A stretch of 64,000 nt of DNA from Pseudomonas fluorescens (GTDB lineage: Bacteria; Pseudomonadota; Gammaproteobacteria; Pseudomonadales; Pseudomonadaceae). Position 1 is the stretch's first letter. Each line of letters opens with the position of its first letter. Location: contig NZ_CABVHK010000005.1 in the NCBI RefSeq assembly GCF_902497785.1, forward strand, positions 1-64,000. The letters run 5' to 3'. The notes below the pieces were generated by a model. It worked only from the letters and a program-made list of their open reading frames with translations, did no database searches and was not told where the DNA came from. The position numbers and the translations under genes were made by a program. Shown here piece after piece: positions 6,830 to 15,409 of this stretch.

Positions 6830-9175
6830 GTGATTAATACCAGGCAGTTAACCCGTTTGAGCCTTGCTGGCGTGCTGGTGGGTTTGAGTCTTGCGGCAAA
6901 CGCGCGCAGCCAGCCGGATCAAGCGACGGCCGATATCCGCCGGACCAGCTTCGGCGTGCCGCACATTCGCGCCGAAAACGAGCGCGGCCTCGGCTACGGC
7001 ATCGGCTACGCCTACGCTCAGGACAATCTGTGCCTGCTGGCCAATGAGATCACCACGGTGAACGGCGAACGTTCGCGCTATTTCGGTCCGGAGCAGTTCA
7101 CGGTCGAGGAGCGGCAGAACCAGGTCAGCGACGTGTTTTTCAACTGGCTGAACACGCCGCAGGCGGTCTCGACTTTCTGGCAGGCGCAGACCCCGGAAGT
7201 TCGCGACCTGATCAATGGCTACGTGGCGGGTTACAACCGGGCGCTGACCGAGCGCCGCGCGCAAGGTTTGCCGCAACAATGCCAGGGCGAGTGGGTGCGC
7301 GACATCACGGCTGAGGATCTGGTCAAGCTGACGCGTCGCCTGCTGGTCGAAGGCGGCGTCGGTCAGTTTGCCGAAGCGCTGGCCGGCGCCACGCCGCCAC
7401 AACCTGTCGCGTGGAACTCGCACGCCCCGGCCGCCTTCCGGCTCGCCGACACGCGCAGGCAACGCTTCGCCCTGGATCGCGGCAGCAACGCGGTGGCCGT
7501 GGGCAGCGAGCGTTCGTTCAATGGCCGGGGCATGTTGCTGGCCAACCCGCATTTTCCGTGGGTCGGCGGGATGCGGTTCTATCAGATGCACCTGACCATT
7601 CCCGGCAAGCTGGACGTGATGGGCGCAGCGTTGCCCGGTCTGCCGATGATCAACATCGGCTTCAACCAGCATCTGGCCTGGACCCACACCGTGGACTCGT
7701 CGAGACATTTCACCCTGTATCGCCTGCAACTCGATCCGAAGGATCCGACCCGCTACCTGCTCGACGGCAAGTCCCTGCCGATGACCCGGCAGACTGTGAC
7801 GGTGAACGTGAAGCAACCGGATGGTCAGATCCGGGCGGTGTCCCACGTGATTTATAGCTCGCCGTTCGGCCCGATCGTGCAGTGGCCGGGCAAACTCGAC
7901 TGGGATAATCAATTCGCCTATAGCTTGCGTGACGCCAACCTCGAAAACGACCGGGTGCTGCAACAGTGGTATGCGATGAACCGGGCGGGCAGCCTCAAGG
8001 AATTGCAGGCATCGGTGCATGACATTCAGGGCATCCCGTGGGTCAACACCGTGGCGGCGGACGATCAGGGGCAGACGTTGTACATGAACCTGTCGGTGGT
8101 GCCGAACGTCAGTGCCGCCAAGTTGGAAAAATGCAGCGATCCGCGCGCCGGCGTGCAGATGATCGTGCTCGACGGTTCCAACAGCGCCTGTGCCTGGGAC
8201 ATCGATCCGACAGCGGCACAAAAAGGCATCTACGCGTCCGGCCAATTGCCGCAACTGTTGCGCAAGGACTTCGTGCAGCACTCCAACGATTCGGCGTGGA
8301 TGGCCAACCCGGCGCAACCGCTCACCGGCTTCTCGCCGCTGATCAGCCAGGACGGCCAACCGCTGGGCCTGCGTTCACGTTTTGCCCTGGAGCGCCTGAG
8401 TGTCCTGAGCAAAGCCGGGCCGATTACGCCGGCGGACTTGCAACGGATGGTCATGGACGATCAGGTGTTTCAGGCGGGTCTGGTGATGCCGGACCTGTTG
8501 CAATTCTGCGCAGAAAACCTCGATGCCGATGCACCGACGCTTGCGCCGCTGTGCGCCAGCCTCAAAACCTGGGATCGCAGCGCGAATCTGCACAGCGGTC
8601 TGGGCTTCGTGCATTTCCAGAACGTGATGGAAGCGTTGCAGGATATGCCGGACGTCTGGCGCGTGCCGTTTGATTCAAAAGATCCGCAGCACACGCCGCG
8701 CGGGCTGGCGATTGATCGTCCGGACGTGGCCAAGGCGTTGCGTGAAGCGATGCTGGCGTCAGTGGACGTGGTCCACAAATCCGGGCTCAAGGACGACAGT
8801 CGCTGGGGCGATATTCAGGTGGTCAGCAGCGGTGGCCGGCAGACGCCGATTCATGGCGGGCCGGGCACGCTAGGGGTGTACAACGCGATTCAGAGCGTGC
8901 CGAGATCCGACGGCAAACGCGAAGTGGTGAGCGGCACCAGTTACTTGCAAGTGGTGACCTTCGACGACAAGGGTCCGCAGGCCAAGGGGCTGTTGGCGTT
9001 TTCGCTGTCCAGCGACCCGGCGTCGAAATACGCCAATGACCAGACCCTGGCCTTTTCGAATAAACAGCTGAGTGTGTTGCCGTTCACTGAGCAGCAGATC
9101 AAAGCTGATCCGCACTATCAGGCGCAGATGATCCGCGAGCAGGACGAAAAGGCCGGGAAGGTGGCCAGACAGTAA
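6830..9175 (+). CDS. pvdQ: Acyl-homoserine lactone acylase / pyoverdine acylase PvdQ
   Basis: PvdQ is a periplasmic N-terminal-nucleophile amidohydrolase. It removes the fatty-acyl chain from pyoverdine precursors and can cleave long-chain acyl-homoserine lactones. The 781-residue precursor has a signal peptide (to about residue 23, ANARS), an alpha chain beginning with DIRRTSFGVPHI, a spacer, and the autocatalytic site G218-S219 in RGSNAV; S219 becomes the N-terminal nucleophile of the beta chain. The start is GTG at 6830 with GGAG five bases upstream; the longer frame from 6704 merely translates a REP element. It is followed by a terminator and converges on a FecR gene. Confidence 0.92.
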   Translation: MINTRQLTRLSLAGVLVGLSLAANARSQPDQATADIRRTSFGVPHIRAENERGLGYGIGYAYAQDNLCLLANEITTVNGERSRYFGPEQFTVEERQNQVSDVFFNWLNTPQAVSTFWQAQTPEVRDLINGYVAGYNRALTERRAQGLPQQCQGEWVRDITAEDLVKLTRRLLVEGGVGQFAEALAGATPPQPVAWNSHAPAAFRLADTRRQRFALDRGSNAVAVGSERSFNGRGMLLANPHFPWVGGMRFYQMHLTIPGKLDVMGAALPGLPMINIGFNQHLAWTHTVDSSRHFTLYRLQLDPKDPTRYLLDGKSLPMTRQTVTVNVKQPDGQIRAVSHVIYSSPFGPIVQWPGKLDWDNQFAYSLRDANLENDRVLQQWYAMNRAGSLKELQASVHDIQGIPWVNTVAADDQGQTLYMNLSVVPNVSAAKLEKCSDPRAGVQMIVLDGSNSACAWDIDPTAAQKGIYASGQLPQLLRKDFVQHSNDSAWMANPAQPLTGFSPLISQDGQPLGLRSRFALERLSVLSKAGPITPADLQRMVMDDQVFQAGLVMPDLLQFCAENLDADAPTLAPLCASLKTWDRSANLHSGLGFVHFQNVMEALQDMPDVWRVPFDSKDPQHTPRGLAIDRPDVAKALREAMLASVDVVHKSGLKDDSRWGDIQVVSSGGRQTPIHGGPGTLGVYNAIQSVPRSDGKREVVSGTSYLQVVTFDDKGPQAKGLLAFSLSSDPASKYANDQTLAFSNKQLSVLPFTEQQIKADPHYQAQMIREQDEKAGKVARQ

Positions 9176-9193
9176 AATGTTTAATGATTGAAG

Positions 9194-9224
9194 AAGGCCG
9201 CTCCCCGCAAGGGTGGCGGCCTTT
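9194..9224. terminator. Intrinsic terminator between pvdQ and fecR-type gene
   Basis: The arms aaggccgc (9194-9201) and gcggcctt (9216-9223) form an 8-bp stem ending in a T-containing tail on the plus strand. It lies 18 bases after the pvdQ stop codon and just abuts the stop codon of the convergent gene, so it may serve pvdQ mainly. Confidence 0.75.
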
Positions 9225-10225
9225 CAGCTTTTAGGGGTTTGTTGCGGGATGGAGTTGAGGACCGGGTTGCCCTCCTTGTTGCGCGTCAGGTAAACCGGTA
9301 GCACCCGGGGCAGCGTCGCCACCAGTTTGTTCAGTTCCTTGATGTTGTAGATGCCACCCAGGCGGATCGCGCCGGTGCCGTGGTCGGCCACCATCACCGG
9401 ATTGCTCAGGTAGCGATTGATCAAGGGCAGGGCGTCGGACAACGCCAGGTCATCCAGCACCAGTTTGCCGTGGCGCCAGGCCAGCGAACTGTCGTTGGCG
9501 TAGGTCTGGCTGATTTGCGGGGTGAAGTCGCCCTGTTTGTAACGCGCCTGCATCGACGGCTCGAGGCGCAGACCGTCGCCCGGCAAATCGTCGTTACTGG
9601 TGACCAGCACCGAACCTTCGATGAGGTTCACACGTACCTGATCCTCATACATCCAGACGTTGAATTTGGTCCCGGTGACGCGGATCCTGCCGTCCGCCGC
9701 CTTGACGACAAACGGGTGAGTGACGTCGTGACGGACACTGAAGAAGGCCTCGCCCTTGTCCAGCGTCACCCGGCGCTGATCCTTGTAGTTGGTAAAAGTC
9801 AGCTCGGTGCCCAGGTTCAGTTCGACCTGGCTGCCGTCGCTTAATGTCACTTGGCGAGTTGAGTTACCGGCCTCGAAATGCTCGTAGCCATTGGGCAGCC
9901 AGCCCAGGTTCCAGCCGCTGTAGGCCGCCATCGGCAAGGCCAGGGCGCAAACGGCGGCGGCAATGCCGAACGTGCGCCAAGGGGTTGCAGGCCTGGCGCG
10001 GACGAGGGGGGCGGGCGTTTCCAGGCGGGGCAGATCTTCGGCAACGTCCCAGATCTCCTGCATTGCTTCGTACTCGAAGGCGTGCAGAGGATCAGCGTTG
10101 AGCCACTGCTCGAAGGCTTGCCGCTCCTGCGCTGTGCAGTCGGAGGCGTGCAAACGCATGCACCAGTGCGCAGCGGCATCGGTGATGGCGTCATATTCGG
10201 CTTGCGAGAGCGGGTCGTTGGTCAT
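9224..10225 (-). CDS. FecR-family anti-sigma factor (FpvR-like)
   Basis: This 333-residue inner-membrane anti-sigma factor is of the FecR type used in cell-surface signalling by siderophore receptors. The N-terminal cytoplasmic segment (about 8-65, with a WCMRLHASD and FEQWLNADP pattern) binds an ECF sigma factor. One transmembrane helix lies at about 89-107, followed by the periplasmic FecR domain (STRQVTLSDGSQVELN and KGEAFFSV) and a C-terminal region that contacts the receptor. The PvdS-type promoter upstream and pvdQ next door point to pyoverdine signalling, hence FpvR-like. Unusually, no sigma factor gene is adjacent. The ATG at 10225 has an AGGATGAG site. Confidence 0.85.
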   Translation of the reverse strand: MTNDPLSQAEYDAITDAAAHWCMRLHASDCTAQERQAFEQWLNADPLHAFEYEAMQEIWDVAEDLPRLETPAPLVRARPATPWRTFGIAAAVCALALPMAAYSGWNLGWLPNGYEHFEAGNSTRQVTLSDGSQVELNLGTELTFTNYKDQRRVTLDKGEAFFSVRHDVTHPFVVKAADGRIRVTGTKFNVWMYEDQVRVNLIEGSVLVTSNDDLPGDGLRLEPSMQARYKQGDFTPQISQTYANDSSLAWRHGKLVLDDLALSDALPLINRYLSNPVMVADHGTGAIRLGGIYNIKELNKLVATLPRVLPVYLTRNKEGNPVLNSIPQQTPKS

Positions 10226-10268
10226 TGACTCATCCTGATTTCCCGCATTCTAACCTTCGGAGGAAGTG

Positions 10269-10293
10269 ACGAAAACAGCAGTCATGGCATTTA
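10269..10293 (-). promoter_or_regulatory. PvdS-type iron-starvation promoter for the fecR-type gene
   Basis: On the minus strand TAAAT (10293-10289) is separated by 17 bases from CGT (10271-10269). This matches the published PvdS-recognised form TAAAT-N16/17-CGT. Transcription would begin near 10260, leaving an untranslated leader of about 35 bases before the ATG at 10225. The spacing and position are seen; PvdS dependence is inferred. A perfect 12-base palindrome (aaacagctgttt, 10300-10311) lies just upstream. Confidence 0.6.
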
Positions 10294-10340
10294 CCCATCA
10301 AACAGCTGTTTATTTTTCCGGACGGTGTGTGGAAAACAAC

Positions 10341-10361
10341 GCGCAGACCCGAGGCCTGCGC
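10341..10361 (-). terminator. Probable terminator of the large toxin-like gene
   Basis: Arms gcgcag (10341-10346) and ctgcgc (10356-10361) form a GC-rich hairpin. Read on the minus strand it is followed by gttgtttt, a weak U-run. It lies 7 bases after the stop codon of the 1607-residue gene. Confidence 0.55.
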
Positions 10362-10367
10362 ATTTAT

Positions 10368-13300
10368 TCAAGTGTTCGAGGATGACGCCAGGACAACCGG
10401 ATCCAGGTGTCGTCCTATTTCACAGATCAGAAACGCCACCGAATCGGCATTGCGCGTAATGACTTTGGTTCGAATGGCGGGGTTCACGGGGTCCAGAAAG
10501 GCGGTCCTCGCGTCAGCTAATGTGGTGGCGCCGGTCAATTCAAGGATGGCCTCGCTAAGGTGTTCCGCGCCATATATCTGGTCCACGTCGAGCCACTCGT
10601 TCCCGGCGTCGTCCCACCGCGCAAACAGCTCCTGCGCAGGCGTCAGGAGCGATAAGGCCTCACGCTGAAAATTCAGTTGCTCAGCTCTGACCCGCGCCCC
10701 GAATGGCGTTATGGAACTGACCAGATCAATGAAGGGCCGCCTCGATTCAAGCGATGCGATGTCCAGGCTCTCTGCATAGCTGTGCGCGAATTCGTGGATG
10801 AGAGTGGCCGCCCGACTATGACTGCCGACATTGAAGGAGGCGGTCAGAATCGGCAGGTAGTGCTCGAGTTGGTGGTCGAAAAAATCTTCGGTGAAATGCA
10901 CGTTCCTGCGATTGTCTTCGTCGAGGACGAACGCAATGATGCCGGACTCGGCATCGCGGTTTCTCCCCACGATAAAGCGGTCGGAGTCTAACAATTCATC
11001 GGCCGGGTCCGCCAAGGCGTTGCACACGGGGAGAATGACCTTTCGCAGTTCTGCCAGAAGGGCTTCATCGACCCTATCGACACCGAAAAACTGGCGCAAA
11101 AAGGTGTCCACTCGTGTGCCGGGGGCCCCTTGGCCGAGTTGCACCAGGTTGTGCAGGCAGTTGGCCGCGTACTCGCGCGCCTGAGAAATGGATTGTTCGA
11201 TCATCAAGGCTCGAAACGGGAAAAGCGCGCGGATCTGCTGCATGCCCCTGGCTTCGATGTTGATCACCCAGCGGCTTCGGGTGTGGTAGAGGTACTGATT
11301 GCGCAGGTTCGACATGGCTCTGGCGTAATGCACGGTGTGCACGTCGGGGTCGAGAATCAATTGTCGCGAGGGTGTGCTCAGCAATGACGGCCCGTTTTTC
11401 TGGCCGTTGCGGATATGCCACACCGCACCGGGTTTGGCGACCGGATAGACCTTGCCTGCAATCGGTGCGTAGCGTGTTTTGCTGGCTTCATGAAGATAAG
11501 TGCCATTAGTGGCGTGCTTTTTCAGGTCTGCCAGTGCCACGGTTGTCGATTCGAAGCGTTGCAGCGACGTGCGCGTCGGCTCGGTCGGCCGCACGTCAGA
11601 CCATTGCGGGTTGACCACGGGCGTCGCAACGGGCTCCGCCTCGGCAGCGGCCTCCTCGGGCAGCGATGAAGCCTCCAGCGACAGTCTGCCCAGCGTCACC
11701 ATTTGCGCACCGCCGGCAATGAAAGAGCGCAAGGCGCGCTTCCAGTGATGATCCTGCAGGGCTTCGGCGGAGTCTTCGAAGTCTTTGAACGCTTGCCACA
11801 GAAACCGGCCATAGGCGAGTTTACCGGGCAAGAGCCCGGAGACCACTTTGATGCCGGCGCTGAACAGCCACTTGATGGCCTCCCAATCCGGTTGATGGCC
11901 GGTTTTGTCCTGACTGCCGAGCATTCGCGGGATCAGGGTGGTGTTGTCACTGAACAGCCGCGACAGGAGATTGCCGCCAATCTCGGTGCTCCCCAGGGTG
12001 ATTTCACTGATCTTGCCCACGCTGGATTTGAGCAGATTGCTGAAGGTCGCCTGTTCGTTTTCCGGCAAACGGCGAATGACCAGGTCCTGCAACGCTCCGG
12101 GTGTGTTGATGGCCGCGACCAGGCTGGCCTCATCGGCGAACTCGCTGAAGATCGCGCCGCTATGGTAGGGCGCATAAAGTACGTGCGAGCCCTGTTTGCC
12201 GGCTCCCGGGCTGATCAGGTACAAGCCCGAGGCCTGAACGGCGGCAGCACCATCGGTTTTGATCAGTTCAAGCGGCCTGGCGATGGCGTGGGCGCCTGCC
12301 AGCGTGGCGCGGGCGAGGGCGTCAGGCATGTCCAGGACTTGTGTGATCAAGTCGAATGCCCCGTCCGACAGGTGCTGCTGCAACTTCAGGGCATGGGCGT
12401 GTTGCAACAGTTGCCACGGCAGTTGGCGAACGAACAGTAACTTGCGCGCAGCGGCATCAGTGCCCGACAGCGCCTCGGCGACCTTCTTGCCGAAGTCCTG
12501 CTGAATGTTCAGCGACAGTAAAAGCTGCCTGACGGCGGCCTGGGTCAGCTCCTCCGGCAGCGCTTTAGTGGTACTGGAAGCGATCTTGAATCCGGTGCCT
12601 TGCGCGATGTTCACATGGTTCAGGGCGAAACGGGTCAGGCTTTGCGCCGGTCCGGCCAGGGTGAGATTGGGTGTGATCTCGATCGAATCGGGGTCTATGG
12701 TCGTCCCCGGGAATCGGGCGGTCAGCAACGCCTTGAGTTTTTCACGAACGAAATCCTCGAGCGTTTGCAGGCCATGCAGATAGTCCTTGTCGTGGGTGAC
12801 GCTGTTTCGGTATTGCTCGAGCAATTCGATGTGCAGCTGCTGTTCTTCTACGGCTGCCATGCCCAGCCACGCGGGCAGGGATTGCTGGTGGTTGATGGCC
12901 TTAGCGATCCAGCTGGCTCTGCGCAAATTGGTGTCGGTGATCGATTGCGTGAGCCGTGTCAGGGCCTTGTCCAGTTGACCGGCTTTCAACTTGAGCGAGC
13001 GCAGGTGCTCGCAACGAGCCAGCAACAGGTCGATGGTTGATTGCGCGAGGTGCTGCAACACATTGCCTTCGATCAATTGCAGGCGGTTGAGCGAGTAGCG
13101 CCGGTGAAGTTTGCGCTGGGTCGGGGTCAGGTTCGCCAGCAGCACCAGGCGTTGGTCAGGGTCGATCAGGCGCAGGTTCAACTGTTGCCGGGCCACGGCG
13201 ACTGTCGCAAAGACTTCCAGCCCGGTCGCCGGCGTCCACAGAATCGCCCGCCCGGAATGCTGGACGTCGAACCCGCCACGTTCGGTCAACAACAGGCAGT

Positions 13301-15191
13301 TGGCCAACGGCAGGGACTGCGTTTCGCCGGAACAGTCGAGTACCAGCGAGTAGGCGTCCGGGTAGAAGCCCCTGACGGCCAGCCGGTTCTTGCGATCCGC
13401 TTTGTCCGGATTGAATACCGCATCGACAATCTGCCAGTCGACGTTTCTCAATGAACCGCTGAGTTCCCGCAGGCTGGCCTCGCCCCGCAGGCCAACGGAA
13501 AAGGCATGAGCCAATGTCGCTTTTCGTTGTTCCAGATAAGTCCGCTGTACCGCCTGAGTCGTGACCGGTGGCGCTGTGAACTCGCTGCGCAGGGGCAGTT
13601 CAACCGCGCTGAACGTCTTCACGTAACCCGCGGCGGTATCCGCCAGCACCATGGACGGGTGTTTGCCCGATAGCACCGGCCGGGTACTCCAGCGCCCTTG
13701 CACATCAATCGTCAGCAACGTTTCGCCAATCAGCGAGCGGATGTCCGTTGCCTTGTCGAAAAACGCATGGATGTCCACGGCACCATCGCTGAAACGGAAG
13801 ATCTGCAAGGCGTATTCGAGGTTTTGCTGTTGTTTGCCGATGATCGCTTCGAAGAGTGTCTTGAACACCGAACCGCTGACCACTGCGCCAGACACGTGTG
13901 GCTCCTGAAAACCGATGAAGCGATCGCGTTCCTCCAGGCTCATGAGGTCGTAAAGCTCATCGTCATGACCGGCCTCGGTGGATTTTTGCTCCAGCGTGTC
14001 TTTCAGGTCCTGGTAGTCACTCAGAACCTGTAACCCTTGGGCGGGGGTGTAGAGAAAGGCATTGGCGCTGTCCTGGCTGATCATCAGTGAGCCGGCGAGT
14101 TCAACATAGTTGGGCTCATACACCCACAGGCGAATGGTTTCGACGGTCAATGCCGGGGAGGTCGCCTTTGCGGGGTCTATGAGTGAGTGCAAGGCGCGGC
14201 TCTGTTGCGCAGTGATAATCCCCGACTCACGCTTGAGTAACAGTTCTGCCCGCGCCTTTTCGCGGATGGCCCGGGCGAAGAATGCCCGGCGCGTGGCACC
14301 GTCGACGCTCGCTTCATTCCAGAAACTCTGCAGTTGCGCGTCAATCCGGCCGGGCAAATTGTCAGCAGCGGTTTTAATCGCGCTTTCCCAGGTTTTCTGG
14401 TCGGCGGTCGGCGATGTCCTTTGCGGGTGTGCAAACTCCGGGCGCTGTCCGGTCGGCCAACCCTTATGGCGGTAATACGTGAGCAGCGCCTGGCTCAAGG
14501 ACATGGATTCGAGCCAGTGTCGGGCGCCGGGCTTGTTTGGGTCAGCCGCGCTGTTCGCTGTTTCGGCATACAGACCAACCCGGGTTTTACGCTGATCCAG
14601 CGCTGGAAAAGCGGCTGCGAGCAAGCCCTCAAGTACCGTGTCGAGCATCGCCGTCAGGGTTGGCAGTTTTTGCAATTCATCAACCATGGCCTGATTGTTG
14701 AGGCGCTGATTGAGCGTGATAACCGCGCGCTGATCGTCGAACACATCGCCTTCGATCGTCTCGAAGGTCACCGTGACGTCGGAGGCCGCTGCCAGGGTTT
14801 TGCGCACAGACAGCGAGAGCAAGGCCACCGAGTCGTCATCCTCGCCGGCGTTGTCGAGTTGGCGTTTGATCACTTCGGACAACGCCGCGCGACTGGCGTA
14901 TTTTTTGATGCCAGCGTAGGGCGTGTAAAAAATCAGTCCCTTGTCGTCCGGAGTCTCGCTCAGCAGGAAGCAGCCTGCCAGCGCAAAGGACAAGGCGCCC
15001 GTGCCGATGAGAATTCTCTCGGCGAGCATCGGCGGACTCTGCTGGTTGCGCCGGGTGTGACTGGCCAGTTTCACGTGCTCGAGCCATTCAAAATCCTTAC
15101 GCGTCAGCCCATGGGTTTGACCAAGCTCAGTCCATAGTCCGGGAGCATTCAGGGCCTGGGGGAAAAACAGCGCAGCGGTGGGTGTCGACAT
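10368..15191 (-). CDS. Very large toxin-like protein (dermonecrotic-toxin/DUF6543 type) with C-terminal HEFAH motif
   Basis: This 1607-residue protein resembles the large Pseudomonas proteins annotated as dermonecrotic toxin domain-containing (DUF6543). The supporting pattern is repeated LIFYTPYAG / FLYTPAQGL / VLYAPYHSG modules, each followed by a phenylalanine-rich stretch; one has PGALQDLVIRRLPEN. No N-terminal signal peptide is seen. A hydrophobic Gly/Ala stretch is near 1200. The C-terminal domain carries HEFAH at residues 1466-1470, followed by SYAES, a possible third ligand (E1474), as in zincin peptidases. The gene stands alone: no immunity, chaperone or secretion gene adjoins it. Toxin activity and metalloprotease chemistry are inferences. 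The ATG at 15191 has a weak ribosome binding site. Confidence 0.72.
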   Translation of the reverse strand: MSTPTAALFFPQALNAPGLWTELGQTHGLTRKDFEWLEHVKLASHTRRNQQSPPMLAERILIGTGALSFALAGCFLLSETPDDKGLIFYTPYAGIKKYASRAALSEVIKRQLDNAGEDDDSVALLSLSVRKTLAAASDVTVTFETIEGDVFDDQRAVITLNQRLNNQAMVDELQKLPTLTAMLDTVLEGLLAAAFPALDQRKTRVGLYAETANSAADPNKPGARHWLESMSLSQALLTYYRHKGWPTGQRPEFAHPQRTSPTADQKTWESAIKTAADNLPGRIDAQLQSFWNEASVDGATRRAFFARAIREKARAELLLKRESGIITAQQSRALHSLIDPAKATSPALTVETIRLWVYEPNYVELAGSLMISQDSANAFLYTPAQGLQVLSDYQDLKDTLEQKSTEAGHDDELYDLMSLEERDRFIGFQEPHVSGAVVSGSVFKTLFEAIIGKQQQNLEYALQIFRFSDGAVDIHAFFDKATDIRSLIGETLLTIDVQGRWSTRPVLSGKHPSMVLADTAAGYVKTFSAVELPLRSEFTAPPVTTQAVQRTYLEQRKATLAHAFSVGLRGEASLRELSGSLRNVDWQIVDAVFNPDKADRKNRLAVRGFYPDAYSLVLDCSGETQSLPLANCLLLTERGGFDVQHSGRAILWTPATGLEVFATVAVARQQLNLRLIDPDQRLVLLANLTPTQRKLHRRYSLNRLQLIEGNVLQHLAQSTIDLLLARCEHLRSLKLKAGQLDKALTRLTQSITDTNLRRASWIAKAINHQQSLPAWLGMAAVEEQQLHIELLEQYRNSVTHDKDYLHGLQTLEDFVREKLKALLTARFPGTTIDPDSIEITPNLTLAGPAQSLTRFALNHVNIAQGTGFKIASSTTKALPEELTQAAVRQLLLSLNIQQDFGKKVAEALSGTDAAARKLLFVRQLPWQLLQHAHALKLQQHLSDGAFDLITQVLDMPDALARATLAGAHAIARPLELIKTDGAAAVQASGLYLISPGAGKQGSHVLYAPYHSGAIFSEFADEASLVAAINTPGALQDLVIRRLPENEQATFSNLLKSSVGKISEITLGSTEIGGNLLSRLFSDNTTLIPRMLGSQDKTGHQPDWEAIKWLFSAGIKVVSGLLPGKLAYGRFLWQAFKDFEDSAEALQDHHWKRALRSFIAGGAQMVTLGRLSLEASSLPEEAAAEAEPVATPVVNPQWSDVRPTEPTRTSLQRFESTTVALADLKKHATNGTYLHEASKTRYAPIAGKVYPVAKPGAVWHIRNGQKNGPSLLSTPSRQLILDPDVHTVHYARAMSNLRNQYLYHTRSRWVINIEARGMQQIRALFPFRALMIEQSISQAREYAANCLHNLVQLGQGAPGTRVDTFLRQFFGVDRVDEALLAELRKVILPVCNALADPADELLDSDRFIVGRNRDAESGIIAFVLDEDNRRNVHFTEDFFDHQLEHYLPILTASFNVGSHSRAATLIHEFAHSYAESLDIASLESRRPFIDLVSSITPFGARVRAEQLNFQREALSLLTPAQELFARWDDAGNEWLDVDQIYGAEHLSEAILELTGATTLADARTAFLDPVNPAIRTKVITRNADSVAFLICEIGRHLDPVVLASSSNT

Positions 15192-15409
15192 TGTTGAATC
15201 TCGTGCTGGGCGCGACCGGGCGCGCCGGAAAATTGAGACTCGAGACTAAGTGCCCCTGGAGCGTCGACGGTGGTAGATAGTTAACGCACGGGTTGCCGGT
15301 GACTGTGCGCGCAGGTTTACCGAATAGTTGACAGGCTGCCGCTCGCGCGTGGTTAATCAGCGGTCTTCGTACGCTGTTGCCCCCTCCAATAATTAGTCTG
15401 GAGCTTCAG

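Noticed and set aside
6848..8359. 503-residue minus-strand frame opposite pvdQ, and similar long frames opposite the chemoreceptor (46392-48080), ybiT (54394-55821) and the polyamine genes (22797-24359)
   Set aside because: They lie wholly opposite well-recognised genes, are rich in Arg, His and Gln typical of GC-rich antisense translation, and lack recognisable domains.
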